In this document: piece by piece, positions 51,549-60,662 of the stretch | How positions within the stretch are numbered: position 1 is the stretch's first letter | How the letters are laid out: every line of letters begins with the position of its first letter | Assembly: GCF_002435945.1 (NCBI RefSeq) | Contig: NZ_DIXC01000012.1 | Span: 1-64,000, forward strand | Length of the DNA: 64,000 nucleotides | From: Mesotoga sp. UBA6090 | Lineage (GTDB): Bacteria; Thermotogota; Thermotogae; Petrotogales; Kosmotogaceae | Reading direction: 5' to 3' | Notes under the pieces: model-generated | What the model was told of the DNA's origin: nothing | Databases searched by the model: none | Seen by the model: the letters and a program-made list of their open reading frames with translations, nothing else | Program-made: the position numbers and the translations under genes

Positions 51549-52568
51549 CTAAGTTCTATTCCACCGCCCGTTTTCCTCGTAAACGTAACCTCCCAATTGC
51601 AGATTTGTCAGTTCGACGACCAGATCCTTGCTCGATAAATTTGTTCTCAGAAGGAGTTCGCCGAAAGTAAGAGAACCGTCTCCCATAGCTTCCAGAACTT
51701 GTGAGTCGATTCTTTCTTCAGAAAGTTCACGCAAGATTATCTCCGGAAACTCTTCTACTATGTCTTTGCATTCCGAAACCAGTTTCGCTCCGTTCTTAAT
51801 CAGCCAGTTAGTTCCTTCTGAGTTTCTCCTGGTTATGTCCCCTGGAACAGCGAAGACATCTCTTCCGTTTTCAAGAGCAAGTCTCGCTGTGATTAGAGAG
51901 CCGCTTCTCAGAGTAGCCTGCACCACAAAGACCGCTCTGGCAACGCCGGCGATGATTCTATTTCTCCTTGGAAAGTTATGTTTTAACGGGGGAGTTCCGG
52001 GAAGATACTCTGAAAGAACACAGCCTCTTTCCATCACCGATCTTATGAGTTGCCTGTTAGTTGCGGGATAAGCAATATCGATTCCCGTTCCAAGTATCCC
52101 CACTGTCGAGCCACTGCCTTCGAGAGCTCCTAAATGAGCTTGTGCATCGATTCCAACGGCAAGACCACTGACTATTGTAATACCGGTTTCGGAAAGTGAT
52201 CTGGAGTATTCTTTTGCAATCGAGGCTCCATACCTATCCGCTTTTCTGGAACCCACAACGGCAAGAATACTTTGTGTGTTAAGGAGCGAAAGCTCTCCTT
52301 CAAAGAACAGAACCGCAGGCGGTTCAAATATGTTTCTGAGCGCATCGGGGTACTGTTCATCATTGTAAGTAATGAAGTTCTTGTATTTTGAAATGGTTTT
52401 GACTACGGAAGGAAAATTCTTGCAGTAATTCTTCATTTTGCTTTTGTTGAGATCTATTTGCGAACGGAACAGAAGAGAGCTACTGAGTCCCGCACTCTCT
52501 ATCTTCTCCATCTCGGAAGGCACGAAATCGCCAGAAAGAGCTACCGCAGCGTATTCTATTCTTTCCAT
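51549..52568 (-). CDS. dprA: DNA processing protein DprA
   Basis: 339 residues. The Rossmann-like core has AVVGSRKADRYG, IVSGLAVGIDAQAHLGALEGSGSTVGILGTGIDIAYPATN, RNRIIAGVARAVFVVQATLRSGSLITARLALENGRDVFAVPGD and GTNWLIKNGAKLV. A short N-terminal SAM-like region and a C-terminal winged-helix-like tail are present. It loads RecA onto incoming single-stranded DNA in natural transformation. The ATG overlaps the hslU stop. Confidence 0.95.
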   Translation of the reverse strand: MERIEYAAVALSGDFVPSEMEKIESAGLSSSLLFRSQIDLNKSKMKNYCKNFPSVVKTISKYKNFITYNDEQYPDALRNIFEPPAVLFFEGELSLLNTQSILAVVGSRKADRYGASIAKEYSRSLSETGITIVSGLAVGIDAQAHLGALEGSGSTVGILGTGIDIAYPATNRQLIRSVMERGCVLSEYLPGTPPLKHNFPRRNRIIAGVARAVFVVQATLRSGSLITARLALENGRDVFAVPGDITRRNSEGTNWLIKNGAKLVSECKDIVEEFPEIILRELSEERIDSQVLEAMGDGSLTFGELLLRTNLSSKDLVVELTNLQLGGYVYEENGRWNRT

Positions 52569-53956
52569 TACAGAATGAAGGCACTTAAGTCCTCATCGGC
52601 AGCAATCTCCCCGATTTTGTCATCAACGTACTTCCTGTCTATTATGAGTTCTTCAGGAACTTCAGGTGCGTTGAATGAAGTCTCCTCGAGAACCTTCTCA
52701 ACTACCGTGTAAAGCCTTCTCGCTCCAATGTTTTCGATCTTTTCATTTAGATTATGAGAAACCTTGGCGATCTCTCTCAAACCGTCCTCTTCAAAAACCA
52801 CTCTTACCCCTTCGGTTTCCAATAATGCAGCATATTGCTTTGTTATAGCATTCTTCGGTTCAACTAAGATCCTCAAAAAGTCCTTCTGAGTAAGGGCATC
52901 AAGCTCAACCCTTATCGGAAACCTCCCTTGAAACTCCGGAATCAAATCAGATGGCTTCGCTGTATGAAAGGCTCCCGCCGCAATGAATAGTATGTAGTCA
53001 GTTCTTATCTGCCCGTGTTTAGTAGTAACGGTCGTTCCCTCGATAATCGGAAGAAGATCTCTTTGAACACCTTCCCTTGAAACATCAGGTCCGTGGGAGC
53101 CACTTCTAAAGGTGATCTTGTCAATTTCGTCAATAAAGACTATTCCACGATTCTCCACTCTTTCAATCGCTTCTGCCACAACTTTATCCATGTCAAGAAG
53201 CTTCTCCGCTTCCAAAGGTAGAAGAGTTCTTCTCGCATCGGCGATTCTCATCCTGCGTCTCTTTGTCTTTTTCGGTACCATTCCTCCCAGTACTCCCGAC
53301 ATGTCGATTCCCATATCCTCCATCCCAGGAATCATTATCATTGGCTGACTTTGGTCTTCGAGTTCGATCTCAATTTCCAGTTCTTCGAGATCTCCACTTC
53401 TCAACCTTTCTCTGTAGTCTTCCCTGCGGTTTCTTATTCTATCGACTTCTTCCTGACTGGGTTTTGGCTGCTGCTGGCCCTGGAAAAGCTCAAGAATATT
53501 CCTTGTTCCGCTTCCTTTGCTCTGTGGACCGGGAACAAGAGACTCGAGGATTCTCTCTTCCACTTGATACGTTGCTTTACCTTCTACTTCACTCATCTTC
53601 TCCTGCTTTACCATGGTGACACCAACTTCGACGAGTTCTCTTATTATCGACTCAACGTTTTTACCTACGTACCCCACTTCAGTGAACCTGGTTGCCTCAA
53701 CCTTCGTAAAAGGAGAGCCAGTGAGTTCCGCCAACCTTCTTGCTATCTCGGTCTTTCCAACTCCCGTGGGGCCCATCATAAGTATGTTCTTTGGTATGAC
53801 ATCTCTTCTCATATCTTCTGGAAGCTTCTGCCTTCGAATTCTATTTCTCATTGCTACAGCAACTGCCCTTTTGGCCTTTTCCTGTCCGACTATGTATTTG
53901 TCAAGTTCCTCGACTATCCTTTTCGGAGTCAAGTCGTCCAATTCTTCTCTCTTCAT
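52568..53956 (-). CDS. hslU: ATP-dependent protease ATPase subunit HslU
   Basis: 462 residues. AAA+ unfoldase that feeds HslV. The opening DDLTPKRIVEELDKYIVGQEKAKRAVAVAMRNR, Walker A MMGPTGVGKTEIARRLA, the I-domain (about residues 110-230), Walker B GIVFIDEIDKI and the C-terminal ...GARRLYTVVEKVLEETSF and DLSAFIL tail (which docks in HslV) are intact. The ATG overlaps hslV by four bases. Confidence 0.98.
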   Translation of the reverse strand: MKREELDDLTPKRIVEELDKYIVGQEKAKRAVAVAMRNRIRRQKLPEDMRRDVIPKNILMMGPTGVGKTEIARRLAELTGSPFTKVEATRFTEVGYVGKNVESIIRELVEVGVTMVKQEKMSEVEGKATYQVEERILESLVPGPQSKGSGTRNILELFQGQQQPKPSQEEVDRIRNRREDYRERLRSGDLEELEIEIELEDQSQPMIMIPGMEDMGIDMSGVLGGMVPKKTKRRRMRIADARRTLLPLEAEKLLDMDKVVAEAIERVENRGIVFIDEIDKITFRSGSHGPDVSREGVQRDLLPIIEGTTVTTKHGQIRTDYILFIAAGAFHTAKPSDLIPEFQGRFPIRVELDALTQKDFLRILVEPKNAITKQYAALLETEGVRVVFEEDGLREIAKVSHNLNEKIENIGARRLYTVVEKVLEETSFNAPEVPEELIIDRKYVDDKIGEIAADEDLSAFIL

Positions 53957-54501
53957 TGCTTTTCTCCTCCAAGTGTTTCCAGAGTAAATTTCGTGTTAGT
54001 GTAAATGCATATTTCGCTGGCAATCTCCATCGCTTTCGTCGCTATCTCTTCCGCCTCCAGGCTACTGTGTCTGATTAATGCTCTCGCAGCTGCGAGAGCA
54101 TAAGAGCCACCCGATCCTATAGCAAGGACATCTTCATCTGGTTCTATTACTTCCCCATTACCCGACACCAGGAGAATGCTATCTTTGTCGGCAACTAAAA
54201 GAAGTGCTTGAAGGTTTCTAAGTACCTTGTTTGTCCTCCACTCTTTGGCCAGGTTTACAGCCGCTCTTTTAAGATTCGCGTTAACTTCCCTCAGTTTCTC
54301 TTCAAACTTCTCAAAAAGGGTCATTGCATCGGCCACTGAACCTGCAAAACCAGCCAGCACAGAACCGTCGCCAAGTTTTCTGACCTTTCTGGCTGTTCCT
54401 TTCATCACGGTATCACCGATCGTGATCTGACCATCTCCAATCATAACCGTCTTCTCATTCTTTCTCAGAACAAGTATCGTCGTTCCGTGAATATCCTGCA
54501 T
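53953..54501 (-). CDS. hslV: ATP-dependent protease subunit HslV
   Basis: 182 residues. N-terminal-nucleophile protease: MQDIHG is removed to expose the catalytic Thr of TTILVLRKN. Further blocks TVMIGDGQITIGDTVMKGTARKVRKL and VLAGFAGSVADAMTLFEKFEEKL match the family. Two stacked hexamers bind HslU rings to degrade unfolded proteins. Located directly after ddl. Confidence 0.97.
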   Translation of the reverse strand: MQDIHGTTILVLRKNEKTVMIGDGQITIGDTVMKGTARKVRKLGDGSVLAGFAGSVADAMTLFEKFEEKLREVNANLKRAAVNLAKEWRTNKVLRNLQALLLVADKDSILLVSGNGEVIEPDEDVLAIGSGGSYALAAARALIRHSSLEAEEIATKAMEIASEICIYTNTKFTLETLGGEKQ

Positions 54502-54503
54502 AA

Positions 54504-55415
54504 TTACCTCCTGTTCCTTTTTTCAGCTGCCTCGACCACGCCGCCGACAACGTCCTCGAAAGTCATTCCCATTGCCCTGGCAGACATTGGAAGATCGCTC
54601 AAGTCGGTCATACCGGGTATAGTATTAACTTCAAGAAAGTAAAACGTGTCTTCCCTGAGTATACCGTCGATCCTCGAAAGATCTCGGCAACCCAGAAGCT
54701 TGTATATAGCAACCGACTTCTCGATGATCGATTTCTGAACACTCTCTTCTACGGGAGCTGGCACCACAAAGTCTGTCAATCCCGCTATGTACTTGGCTTC
54801 ATAGTCGTAGAAACGCTTCTTGGGTTTGATCTCAAGAATCGGAAGCACTACGGGACCATCCTTCGAATCGATTATGGATATTGTCATTTCTCTACCCGCA
54901 ATATACTCTTCAAGAAGAAGAGAATCGTAAGCGACTAGCAGTTCTCTAGTTCTGTCCTCTAGAATCGATTGATCATCGCAGATGTGAATCCCTATGCTGG
55001 ATCCTTCTCTCACAGGCTTTATAACGCAGGGGAATATCTCCCACCCCTCGACGTCTCTATCCCTTTCAACTCGCTTCCATACTGGCAATTCGACAGATCT
55101 GTCGACCAGTCTGTAGGTGATCTCCTTATCGAAACAGATTGCGCTGGTCCTTGAGTCGGAGCCAGTATAAGGTAAACCTGCAAGTTCCAGCATGCCCTGA
55201 ATAGTTCCGTCTTCGCCAAACCTACCATGGAGGGCAAGGAAAAAGAGATCGGTCTTCACATCCAGGAGGTCGGCAACAGTGTCTCTCTTAAGATCAAACG
55301 GCAGAACTTCAACTCCTAACCTTTCAAGAGACTTAGCAATATTTATTCCACTCTTGACCGACACATCCCTCTCGTTCGAAAAGCCGCCGTAGACAACCGC
55401 AACTCTCCTGGTCAT
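54504..55415 (-). CDS. ddl: D-alanine--D-alanine ligase
   Basis: 303 residues from the ATG at 55413-55415, after GGAGGAAGG; it overlaps the topA stop by one base. The longer frame to 55520 adds 35 unconserved residues. ATP-grasp features: VAVVYGGFSNERDVSVKSG, FLALHGRFGEDGTIQGMLE, PYTGSDSRTSAICFDKE, VIKPVREGSSIGIHI, LLEEYIAGREMTI and YFLEVNTIPGMT. It makes the D-Ala-D-Ala of peptidoglycan from the product of alr, encoded in the same gene string. Confidence 0.96.
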   Translation of the reverse strand: MTRRVAVVYGGFSNERDVSVKSGINIAKSLERLGVEVLPFDLKRDTVADLLDVKTDLFFLALHGRFGEDGTIQGMLELAGLPYTGSDSRTSAICFDKEITYRLVDRSVELPVWKRVERDRDVEGWEIFPCVIKPVREGSSIGIHICDDQSILEDRTRELLVAYDSLLLEEYIAGREMTISIIDSKDGPVVLPILEIKPKKRFYDYEAKYIAGLTDFVVPAPVEESVQKSIIEKSVAIYKLLGCRDLSRIDGILREDTFYFLEVNTIPGMTDLSDLPMSARAMGMTFEDVVGGVVEAAEKRNRR

Positions 55416-57634
55416 CAGCCTTCCTCCATTTCGAACTCTTTCTTGCACTTTTCGCAGTAATGAACCCTCTTTCCTCCTCTCTTGATTTTGAGGAAAAGAT
55501 GAGAATCGCAGATTTCGCATTTCTCTTTCGTGGGCTCATTCCAGTAGAGCTCTCCACATTCGGAACACTTGTAGTAATTCTTACCTTTCTTGCTACGCAG
55601 CTTCTCAACCACCCCTCCGCACTTCGGACATGCGGCGTCTATTCTCACGTTTCTTGTGTACTTGCATTTCGGGTAGGCCGAGCATGCGATAAACTCACCG
55701 TACCTGCCCTTTCTCTTAACAAGTACGGAACCACATTCCGGACACTTTTCATCTATCTCCACTTCCATTTTCTGATTAGCTGCAACATCCTTCAACAAGA
55801 CTTTCCCGTCTATCACGCAGGTGAAAGAAGTCATATCAACAGATTCGTTCTTTTCACATGATCGACACTTCAAATACCCGCCGTATCTTCCGAAGACTAT
55901 CTTGAAATTGCCGCCACAAGAGCATTCTTTGTCTGTCAGGAACTCAATTCTAAGCTCCCCCTTCTTGATCTTCTTGTCAATCTGATCAAGATCCGTCTTG
56001 AAGCCACCATAGAAGCCCTGGACAACATCCTGCCACTTTTTGGCGCCATTTTCTACATCGTCAAGTTCTTCCTCCATATTTGCGGTAAAATTCGTGTCGA
56101 CAACATCGGGAAAATAATCATTGAGAAACTCATTTACAATCGAACCTAGTAATGTTGGCCTAAGCTCTCTAGATTGTCGAAGTACGTATTTTCTGTCCAG
56201 TAGTGTGGAGATTATTGTCGCATAAGTTGAAGGACGACCGATTCCTCTCTTCTCGAGTTCTTTTACTAGCGAAGCTTCGCTAAATCTGGAGGGCGGCTTG
56301 GTTGTATCTTCCTCGAATTCGATCTTGGAAGGCTTGATCTCTTCCCCCTTCTTGTAATCGCGACCAATCTCACTCTTCGATGATCTCGAGATAATTCTTT
56401 CAAAGCCATCGAACAGTCTTCGTTCACCGGTTAAGCTGAGGATATACTTCTCGTTCTCGTCCTCTAGCTGAACATCTGTCACAGCATATTCTGCACTAGC
56501 CATCTGAGAAGCTATGAACCTATTCCATATAAGCGTGTATAGCCTCAGATTATCCCCGGATAGAAGCTTCTTCGCCGTGTCTGGATCGTTTTCGGGATAA
56601 GTGGGCCTTATCGCTTCATGGGCATCCTGAATTTTCTTTCCCTTCCCGGCAGATCTTACGGGACCAATGTATTCCTTTCCAAATTTGCTGTTGATGATCT
56701 CTACAGCCTTTTCTCTGGCCACACTCGAAATTCTCGTCGAGTCAGTTCTCATGTATGTGATAAAGGCCATCTGGCCATTATCAGTTTCTATTCCCTCATA
56801 TAGTTGCTGAGCAATCTTCATTGTCTTACTTGCACTCCAACCGAGCTCGCCAATAGCGCTTTGCTGAAGAGTTGATGTAATGAATGGCATCGGAGCGTTT
56901 CTTTTCGAAGTACGCTTTCTAACATCTTTTACATGCAGATTGGCTTTTGAGAGTTCATTTATTATCTCATCTCTCTTTTCTTCGCTTGTTATAGATTTAT
57001 TGTTGAACTTCTTGCCATCAATTTTCGAAAGAGAGAATCGATCTTCGCCGACCTGGGCAAAGATTTTGAAAAATTTATGTGGTACGAAGACAGCTATCCT
57101 CTTCTCAAGCTCGACCATGAACTTCAAGGCTACAGACTGAACTCTTCCGGCACTCAATCCCTTTGTCATCGTTCTCCAGAGAATTGGACTGATCTTATAA
57201 CCCACAATCCTGTCGAGAACTCTCCTGGCCACCTGAGCCTCGACTTTCGACATATCTATTTCTCTCGGATCCAGTATTGCGCTTTTTATTGCCGACTCAG
57301 TAATCTCATTGAAGACTATTCTATTCTTTTCGTTTCGAGGAAGACCCAGAAGCTCAGAAATATGCCAAGCGATCGCCTCGCCTTCGCGGTCAAGGTCAGA
57401 AGCAAGAAAGACTTTCTTACCTTTGGATTTCTTCGCAAGTTCTTGAACTACCTTCTCCTTACCTTTCAAAACCTCATATGTCGGCTCAAATGTATCAGGA
57501 TTCAATCCCAAATTTGATTCCGGCAGATCCCTGACGTGTCCCTTTGAAGCGGTTACTTCGTAGTTCTTTCCTAAGTATCTACCAATTGTCTTCGCCTTTG
57601 CTGGCGATTCAACGATTACAAGCTTATCTGGCAA
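55415..57634 (-). CDS. topA: DNA topoisomerase I
   Basis: 739 residues. Type IA topoisomerase relaxing negative supercoils. TOPRIM: KLVIVESPAKAKTIGRYLG and FLASDLDREGEAIAWH; active-site Tyr in FITYMRTDSTRIS; and GRPSTYATIISTLLDRKYV. The C-terminal part has four CxxC-type zinc fingers, including CPECGSVLVKRKGRYGEFIAC and CPKCGGVVEKLRSKKGKNYYKC. It follows the HD-nuclease gene by 18 bases. Confidence 0.97.
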   Translation of the reverse strand: MPDKLVIVESPAKAKTIGRYLGKNYEVTASKGHVRDLPESNLGLNPDTFEPTYEVLKGKEKVVQELAKKSKGKKVFLASDLDREGEAIAWHISELLGLPRNEKNRIVFNEITESAIKSAILDPREIDMSKVEAQVARRVLDRIVGYKISPILWRTMTKGLSAGRVQSVALKFMVELEKRIAVFVPHKFFKIFAQVGEDRFSLSKIDGKKFNNKSITSEEKRDEIINELSKANLHVKDVRKRTSKRNAPMPFITSTLQQSAIGELGWSASKTMKIAQQLYEGIETDNGQMAFITYMRTDSTRISSVAREKAVEIINSKFGKEYIGPVRSAGKGKKIQDAHEAIRPTYPENDPDTAKKLLSGDNLRLYTLIWNRFIASQMASAEYAVTDVQLEDENEKYILSLTGERRLFDGFERIISRSSKSEIGRDYKKGEEIKPSKIEFEEDTTKPPSRFSEASLVKELEKRGIGRPSTYATIISTLLDRKYVLRQSRELRPTLLGSIVNEFLNDYFPDVVDTNFTANMEEELDDVENGAKKWQDVVQGFYGGFKTDLDQIDKKIKKGELRIEFLTDKECSCGGNFKIVFGRYGGYLKCRSCEKNESVDMTSFTCVIDGKVLLKDVAANQKMEVEIDEKCPECGSVLVKRKGRYGEFIACSAYPKCKYTRNVRIDAACPKCGGVVEKLRSKKGKNYYKCSECGELYWNEPTKEKCEICDSHLFLKIKRGGKRVHYCEKCKKEFEMEEG

Positions 57635-57652
57635 GATATCACTCCTACTTCT

Positions 57653-58705
57653 TCAGTCGCCCGATCTTCGATTCTTCATGAATACTCTTCTATTTAGGAA
57701 CCGGTCATAGTTGCTCCAGGAAGATGTAGAACCATTAAATTCTCTCTCTTCTATCTCTCGAAACTGAGCAACCTTCGAATCCAGATCATCGGCCATGTGA
57801 AGGACAATTGCTTCTGTCGTTTTTGGAATAACGGGAGAACCCCACTCCATCTCTCCATGATGAGAAAGAAGAAGATGTTTGATCTCTGTTTGAAGATAGC
57901 GCGGAAAGCCCTGAATCCTAGAAATAGCTCTGCCGATCATCTCTATGCCCATCACGATATGCCCGACCAGTTCACCGTCATTGGTCCTGTCAATTCCTGA
58001 CGAAGTGACAGAATATTCGTAGACTTTGCCAACATCATGTAGTAAGGCGCCGGCTATCAAGAGATCTTTGTCTACAGATTCATTGTACTTCATTGCGAAA
58101 AAGGCACACAGTTCTGCAACTGACATTGTGTGTTCCAGAAGGCCTCCCTTATACGCATGATGAACCTTCGACGCAGCGGGTGAGATTATGAACTTCTCGA
58201 TGAACTTCTTGTCGTTCTCAAAAATCTCTTTAAGCAGCGTCCTGATGTGCTGGTCGCTTATATTGTTGATAAAACTGAGAAGATCGTCGTACATCTGAGG
58301 GATATCCTTTGTTGTTACAGCCATAAACCTTTCGGGATCGTAATGTCCAATCTCGAGAACCTGAATCCCTTCCGAATCAAGGTTAAGCTGCTGCCTGTCT
58401 TCATAGACAACTACACGGGCCGAAACTCTTACAACAGTTCCCTGTTCCAAAGCGCTGTCGTTTTGTTCTGCATTGAACCAATCTATAGCTCTGATAGCGC
58501 CTGTCTTATCGGAGAGAGTGAGGAGCAAGAATTTCTTCCCGTCTCGAGCCTCCTGAATTCTCTTCGAATGCACTTTGAAAACAGATAGAACGGAACTTCC
58601 CGGACGCAGATCTGAAACAAAGGGAAATCCATCCTTGTTGGTCTTATCCTGATCAGCATTTATCTGATTCAAAATCTCATTCCCAATAATATCGCGGAGT
58701 TTCAT
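57653..58705 (-). CDS. YhaM-like 3'-5' exoribonuclease (OB + HD domain)
   Basis: 350 residues from the ATG at 58703-58705, after AAAGGAG; it overlaps the alr stop by one base. The N-terminal OB-fold (GKKFLLLTLSDKTGAIRAIDWF) binds nucleic acid, and the HD domain (KVHHAYKGGLLEHTMSVAELC, AGALLHDVGKVYEYS, LLLSHHGEMEWGSP) binds metals. YhaM trims single-stranded RNA/DNA in Firmicutes; the architecture matches. Confidence 0.88.
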   Translation of the reverse strand: MKLRDIIGNEILNQINADQDKTNKDGFPFVSDLRPGSSVLSVFKVHSKRIQEARDGKKFLLLTLSDKTGAIRAIDWFNAEQNDSALEQGTVVRVSARVVVYEDRQQLNLDSEGIQVLEIGHYDPERFMAVTTKDIPQMYDDLLSFINNISDQHIRTLLKEIFENDKKFIEKFIISPAASKVHHAYKGGLLEHTMSVAELCAFFAMKYNESVDKDLLIAGALLHDVGKVYEYSVTSSGIDRTNDGELVGHIVMGIEMIGRAISRIQGFPRYLQTEIKHLLLSHHGEMEWGSPVIPKTTEAIVLHMADDLDSKVAQFREIEEREFNGSTSSWSNYDRFLNRRVFMKNRRSGD

Positions 58706-59814
58706 CACTTTTCTCCTTTCCGATAGATCCTTGGAACTCTTGAAGAGATCGAGCAGACAACCTCGTAGTTGATGGTTCCACAAAGATCTGCCATCTCCTC
58801 AGCCGTGATCCTCTCCCCTTCCTGAGAACCAATGATAACCACTTCATCTCCTACGGAGATCTTTCTCTCTATGTGAGCGACATCGACCACAAATTGATCC
58901 ATGCAAACCCTACCTAAAATCCTGCACCTCTTGCCCGCAATGATAACATAACCCTTGTTTGATAGCAGTCTGCTGTAACCATCGGCATAACCAACCGGAA
59001 TAGTTGCCACCAGCATATCGCGGTTGGCAACGAAGGTCCTACCATAACTAACCGAATAACCAGCATGTATCTTCTTCAAATAGGAGATGCAGGTCTTCCA
59101 CTCAAGTACTGGCATGAGGTTATTATCTACAATAATCGAGGGTTGCAGACCATAAGTGGCAATTCCCGCTCTCACATAGTCGTATCTCGAGTTATCGAGA
59201 AAAATAGTTCCGGCGCTGTTAGATATGTGACTTTCGAAGCTGCCGAATGGTATTTCCCCTAAGCCAGCTAGAAATCTGTCAAAAGAATCCTTCTGCTCAG
59301 ACACAAACTCACTCTCTTTCTCATCTGCAGTGGCGAAATGCGTGTATGCACCGGTGATTCTAATTCCTTTCGATACGGCCGACTCATATAACCGCAACGA
59401 GTCCTCCCACTCCATGCCGAGACGCCTCATTCCTGTGTCCACAACAATATGAAAATCTGGAAGCGGCACCTCGAGGTCGACGATTTCTTCAAGCTGACCA
59501 AATGAGCAAAGAGTTAAAGTCAAGCCGAATTTCCTGGCAATGGGAATTTCGTGTCTGTCCACATAGTTCAATACAAGAATTGGCAGATTGACCCCACCTT
59601 CTCGAATCTTGATACCTTCCTCAAGAAAAGCAACGGCTAGCCGCTCAATGCCGATATCCCGAGCGGCCTTCGATAACTCCACTGCGCCGTGACCATAAGC
59701 GTCAGCTTTCACAACAGCCATCAACTTCGCCGGAAATGCCTTCCTTGACAAATAAAGAAGATTCTGCTTGTAAGCAGACAGATCGATCAAAGCGAAGGTC
59801 TTTCGACTATTCAT
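58705..59814 (-). CDS. alr: Alanine racemase
   Basis: 369 residues. PLP-dependent fold type III: AVVKADAYGHG (K36 is the PLP lysine), the D-cycloserine-region YVRAGIATYGLQP, and AGYSVSYGRTFVANRDMLVATIPVGYADGYSRLLSNKG. It supplies D-Ala for ddl in the same string. The ATG follows AAGAAGGC. A terminator lies 17-18 bases in front, between rpmB and this gene. Confidence 0.97.
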   Translation of the reverse strand: MNSRKTFALIDLSAYKQNLLYLSRKAFPAKLMAVVKADAYGHGAVELSKAARDIGIERLAVAFLEEGIKIREGGVNLPILVLNYVDRHEIPIARKFGLTLTLCSFGQLEEIVDLEVPLPDFHIVVDTGMRRLGMEWEDSLRLYESAVSKGIRITGAYTHFATADEKESEFVSEQKDSFDRFLAGLGEIPFGSFESHISNSAGTIFLDNSRYDYVRAGIATYGLQPSIIVDNNLMPVLEWKTCISYLKKIHAGYSVSYGRTFVANRDMLVATIPVGYADGYSRLLSNKGYVIIAGKRCRILGRVCMDQFVVDVAHIERKISVGDEVVIIGSQEGERITAEEMADLCGTINYEVVCSISSRVPRIYRKGEK

Positions 59815-59831
59815 GACATGCCTTCTTAGCG

Positions 59832-59853
59832 AAAAAAGCGCGCCTCGCGCGCT
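59832..59853 (-). terminator. Terminator between rpmB and alr
   Basis: Minus-strand AGCGCGC / GCGCGCT stem with a GAG loop followed by six T. It stands 17 bases before the alr ATG. No promoter is visible between them, so alr probably depends on read-through from the rpmB promoter. Confidence 0.85.
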
Positions 59854-59857
59854 CCAC

Positions 59858-60049
59858 CTATATTGCTCTCGTCACTTTTCCAGCTTTGAGGCACTTCACA
59901 CAAACTCTTACTCTTTTCACCTCGCCGTCAATCATGACGCGTACCTTTTGAACATTCGGCTTCCACCAGCGCTTGGTTTTTTTATTTGAGTGGGAGACCA
60001 TATTTCCTGTAGTTGGTGCCTTGCCACATATTTCGCAAACCTTGGACAT
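59858..60049 (-). CDS. rpmB: 50S ribosomal protein L28
   Basis: 63 residues, full length. KVCEICGKAPTTGNMVSHSNKKTKR is the family opening; Cys5, Cys8, Cys50 and Cys53 make a zinc-binding Cys4 set, the form with zinc. Strong SD (GAGAGGAGG) ahead of the ATG at 60047-60049. Confidence 0.97.
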   Translation of the reverse strand: MSKVCEICGKAPTTGNMVSHSNKKTKRWWKPNVQKVRVMIDGEVKRVRVCVKCLKAGKVTRAI

Positions 60050-60083
60050 GAGTCGTGTCCTCCTCTCAATTTACAATACACTT

Positions 60084-60112
60084 CATTATAGTAAAGAAAG
60101 ACAAGCTTTTCA
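60084..60112 (-). promoter_or_regulatory. Promoter of rpmB (and probably alr-dprA)
   Basis: TTGAAA (60107-60112), 17-base spacer, TATAAT (60084-60089) on the minus strand: the best-formed promoter in the window. Confidence 0.8.
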
Positions 60113-60182
60113 ACTCGAGAGTTTTCTGATTCCAAAATGAATCTCATTGACTTTCGTGTCCAGGGCAAGCATAATCTTGGTT

Positions 60183-60557
60183 ATGAAGAGAATTCTGGTA
60201 ATTGTACTGTCAATCATGTATATGGTGGCAACGGTATTCTTTTATTTAAGACCGGGTGCGCCCAGCTTTGCAGCTGGAAGCGACAAATTTCTCCATTTTA
60301 TCGGTTTCTTCTTCGGAGGACTCCTTTTTCTTCTTTGTTCAAAGATTGGAGTGAAAGGGCTGATAAGAATTTCGCTTTTTTTATTTCTCATTATAGGTCC
60401 GATTATCCTCGAGTTTCTCCAGATTCTATCTCCATACAGGTATTTTGACGCAATCGACATTGCTTTTAATTATTTGGGTTGGACGATTCCCGTACTCATC
60501 TTCTCTTTCATCTGGCGCTCGCGGCTTTTTTCAGCAGACAAAAGCTCTCAATCATAA
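60183..60557 (+). CDS. VanZ-like membrane protein
   Basis: 124 residues with three to four hydrophobic helices. The DKFLHFIGFFFGGLLF and PIILEFLQILSPYRYFDAIDIAFNYLGW segments are typical of the VanZ family. Function is unknown in general; in VanZ it gives teicoplanin resistance. The ATG has only a weak SD. Confidence 0.75.
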   Translation: MKRILVIVLSIMYMVATVFFYLRPGAPSFAAGSDKFLHFIGFFFGGLLFLLCSKIGVKGLIRISLFLFLIIGPIILEFLQILSPYRYFDAIDIAFNYLGWTIPVLIFSFIWRSRLFSADKSSQS

Positions 60558-60626
60558 CTGGAATGAGTCGAACCATTACTTCTTTGAAGGAAGTTTCAAG
60601 ATTCATTTTTCACAAGGCCGTGATGA

Positions 60627-60632
60627 TATACT
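60627..60632 (+). promoter_or_regulatory. Extended -10 promoter upstream of the frameshifted gene
   Basis: TGATATACT (TGnTATACT) 31 bases before the TTG at 60663. No clear -35. Confidence 0.45.
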
Positions 60633-60662
60633 TTTTTTGACCAGTGATGGGAGGTGTGTTAT

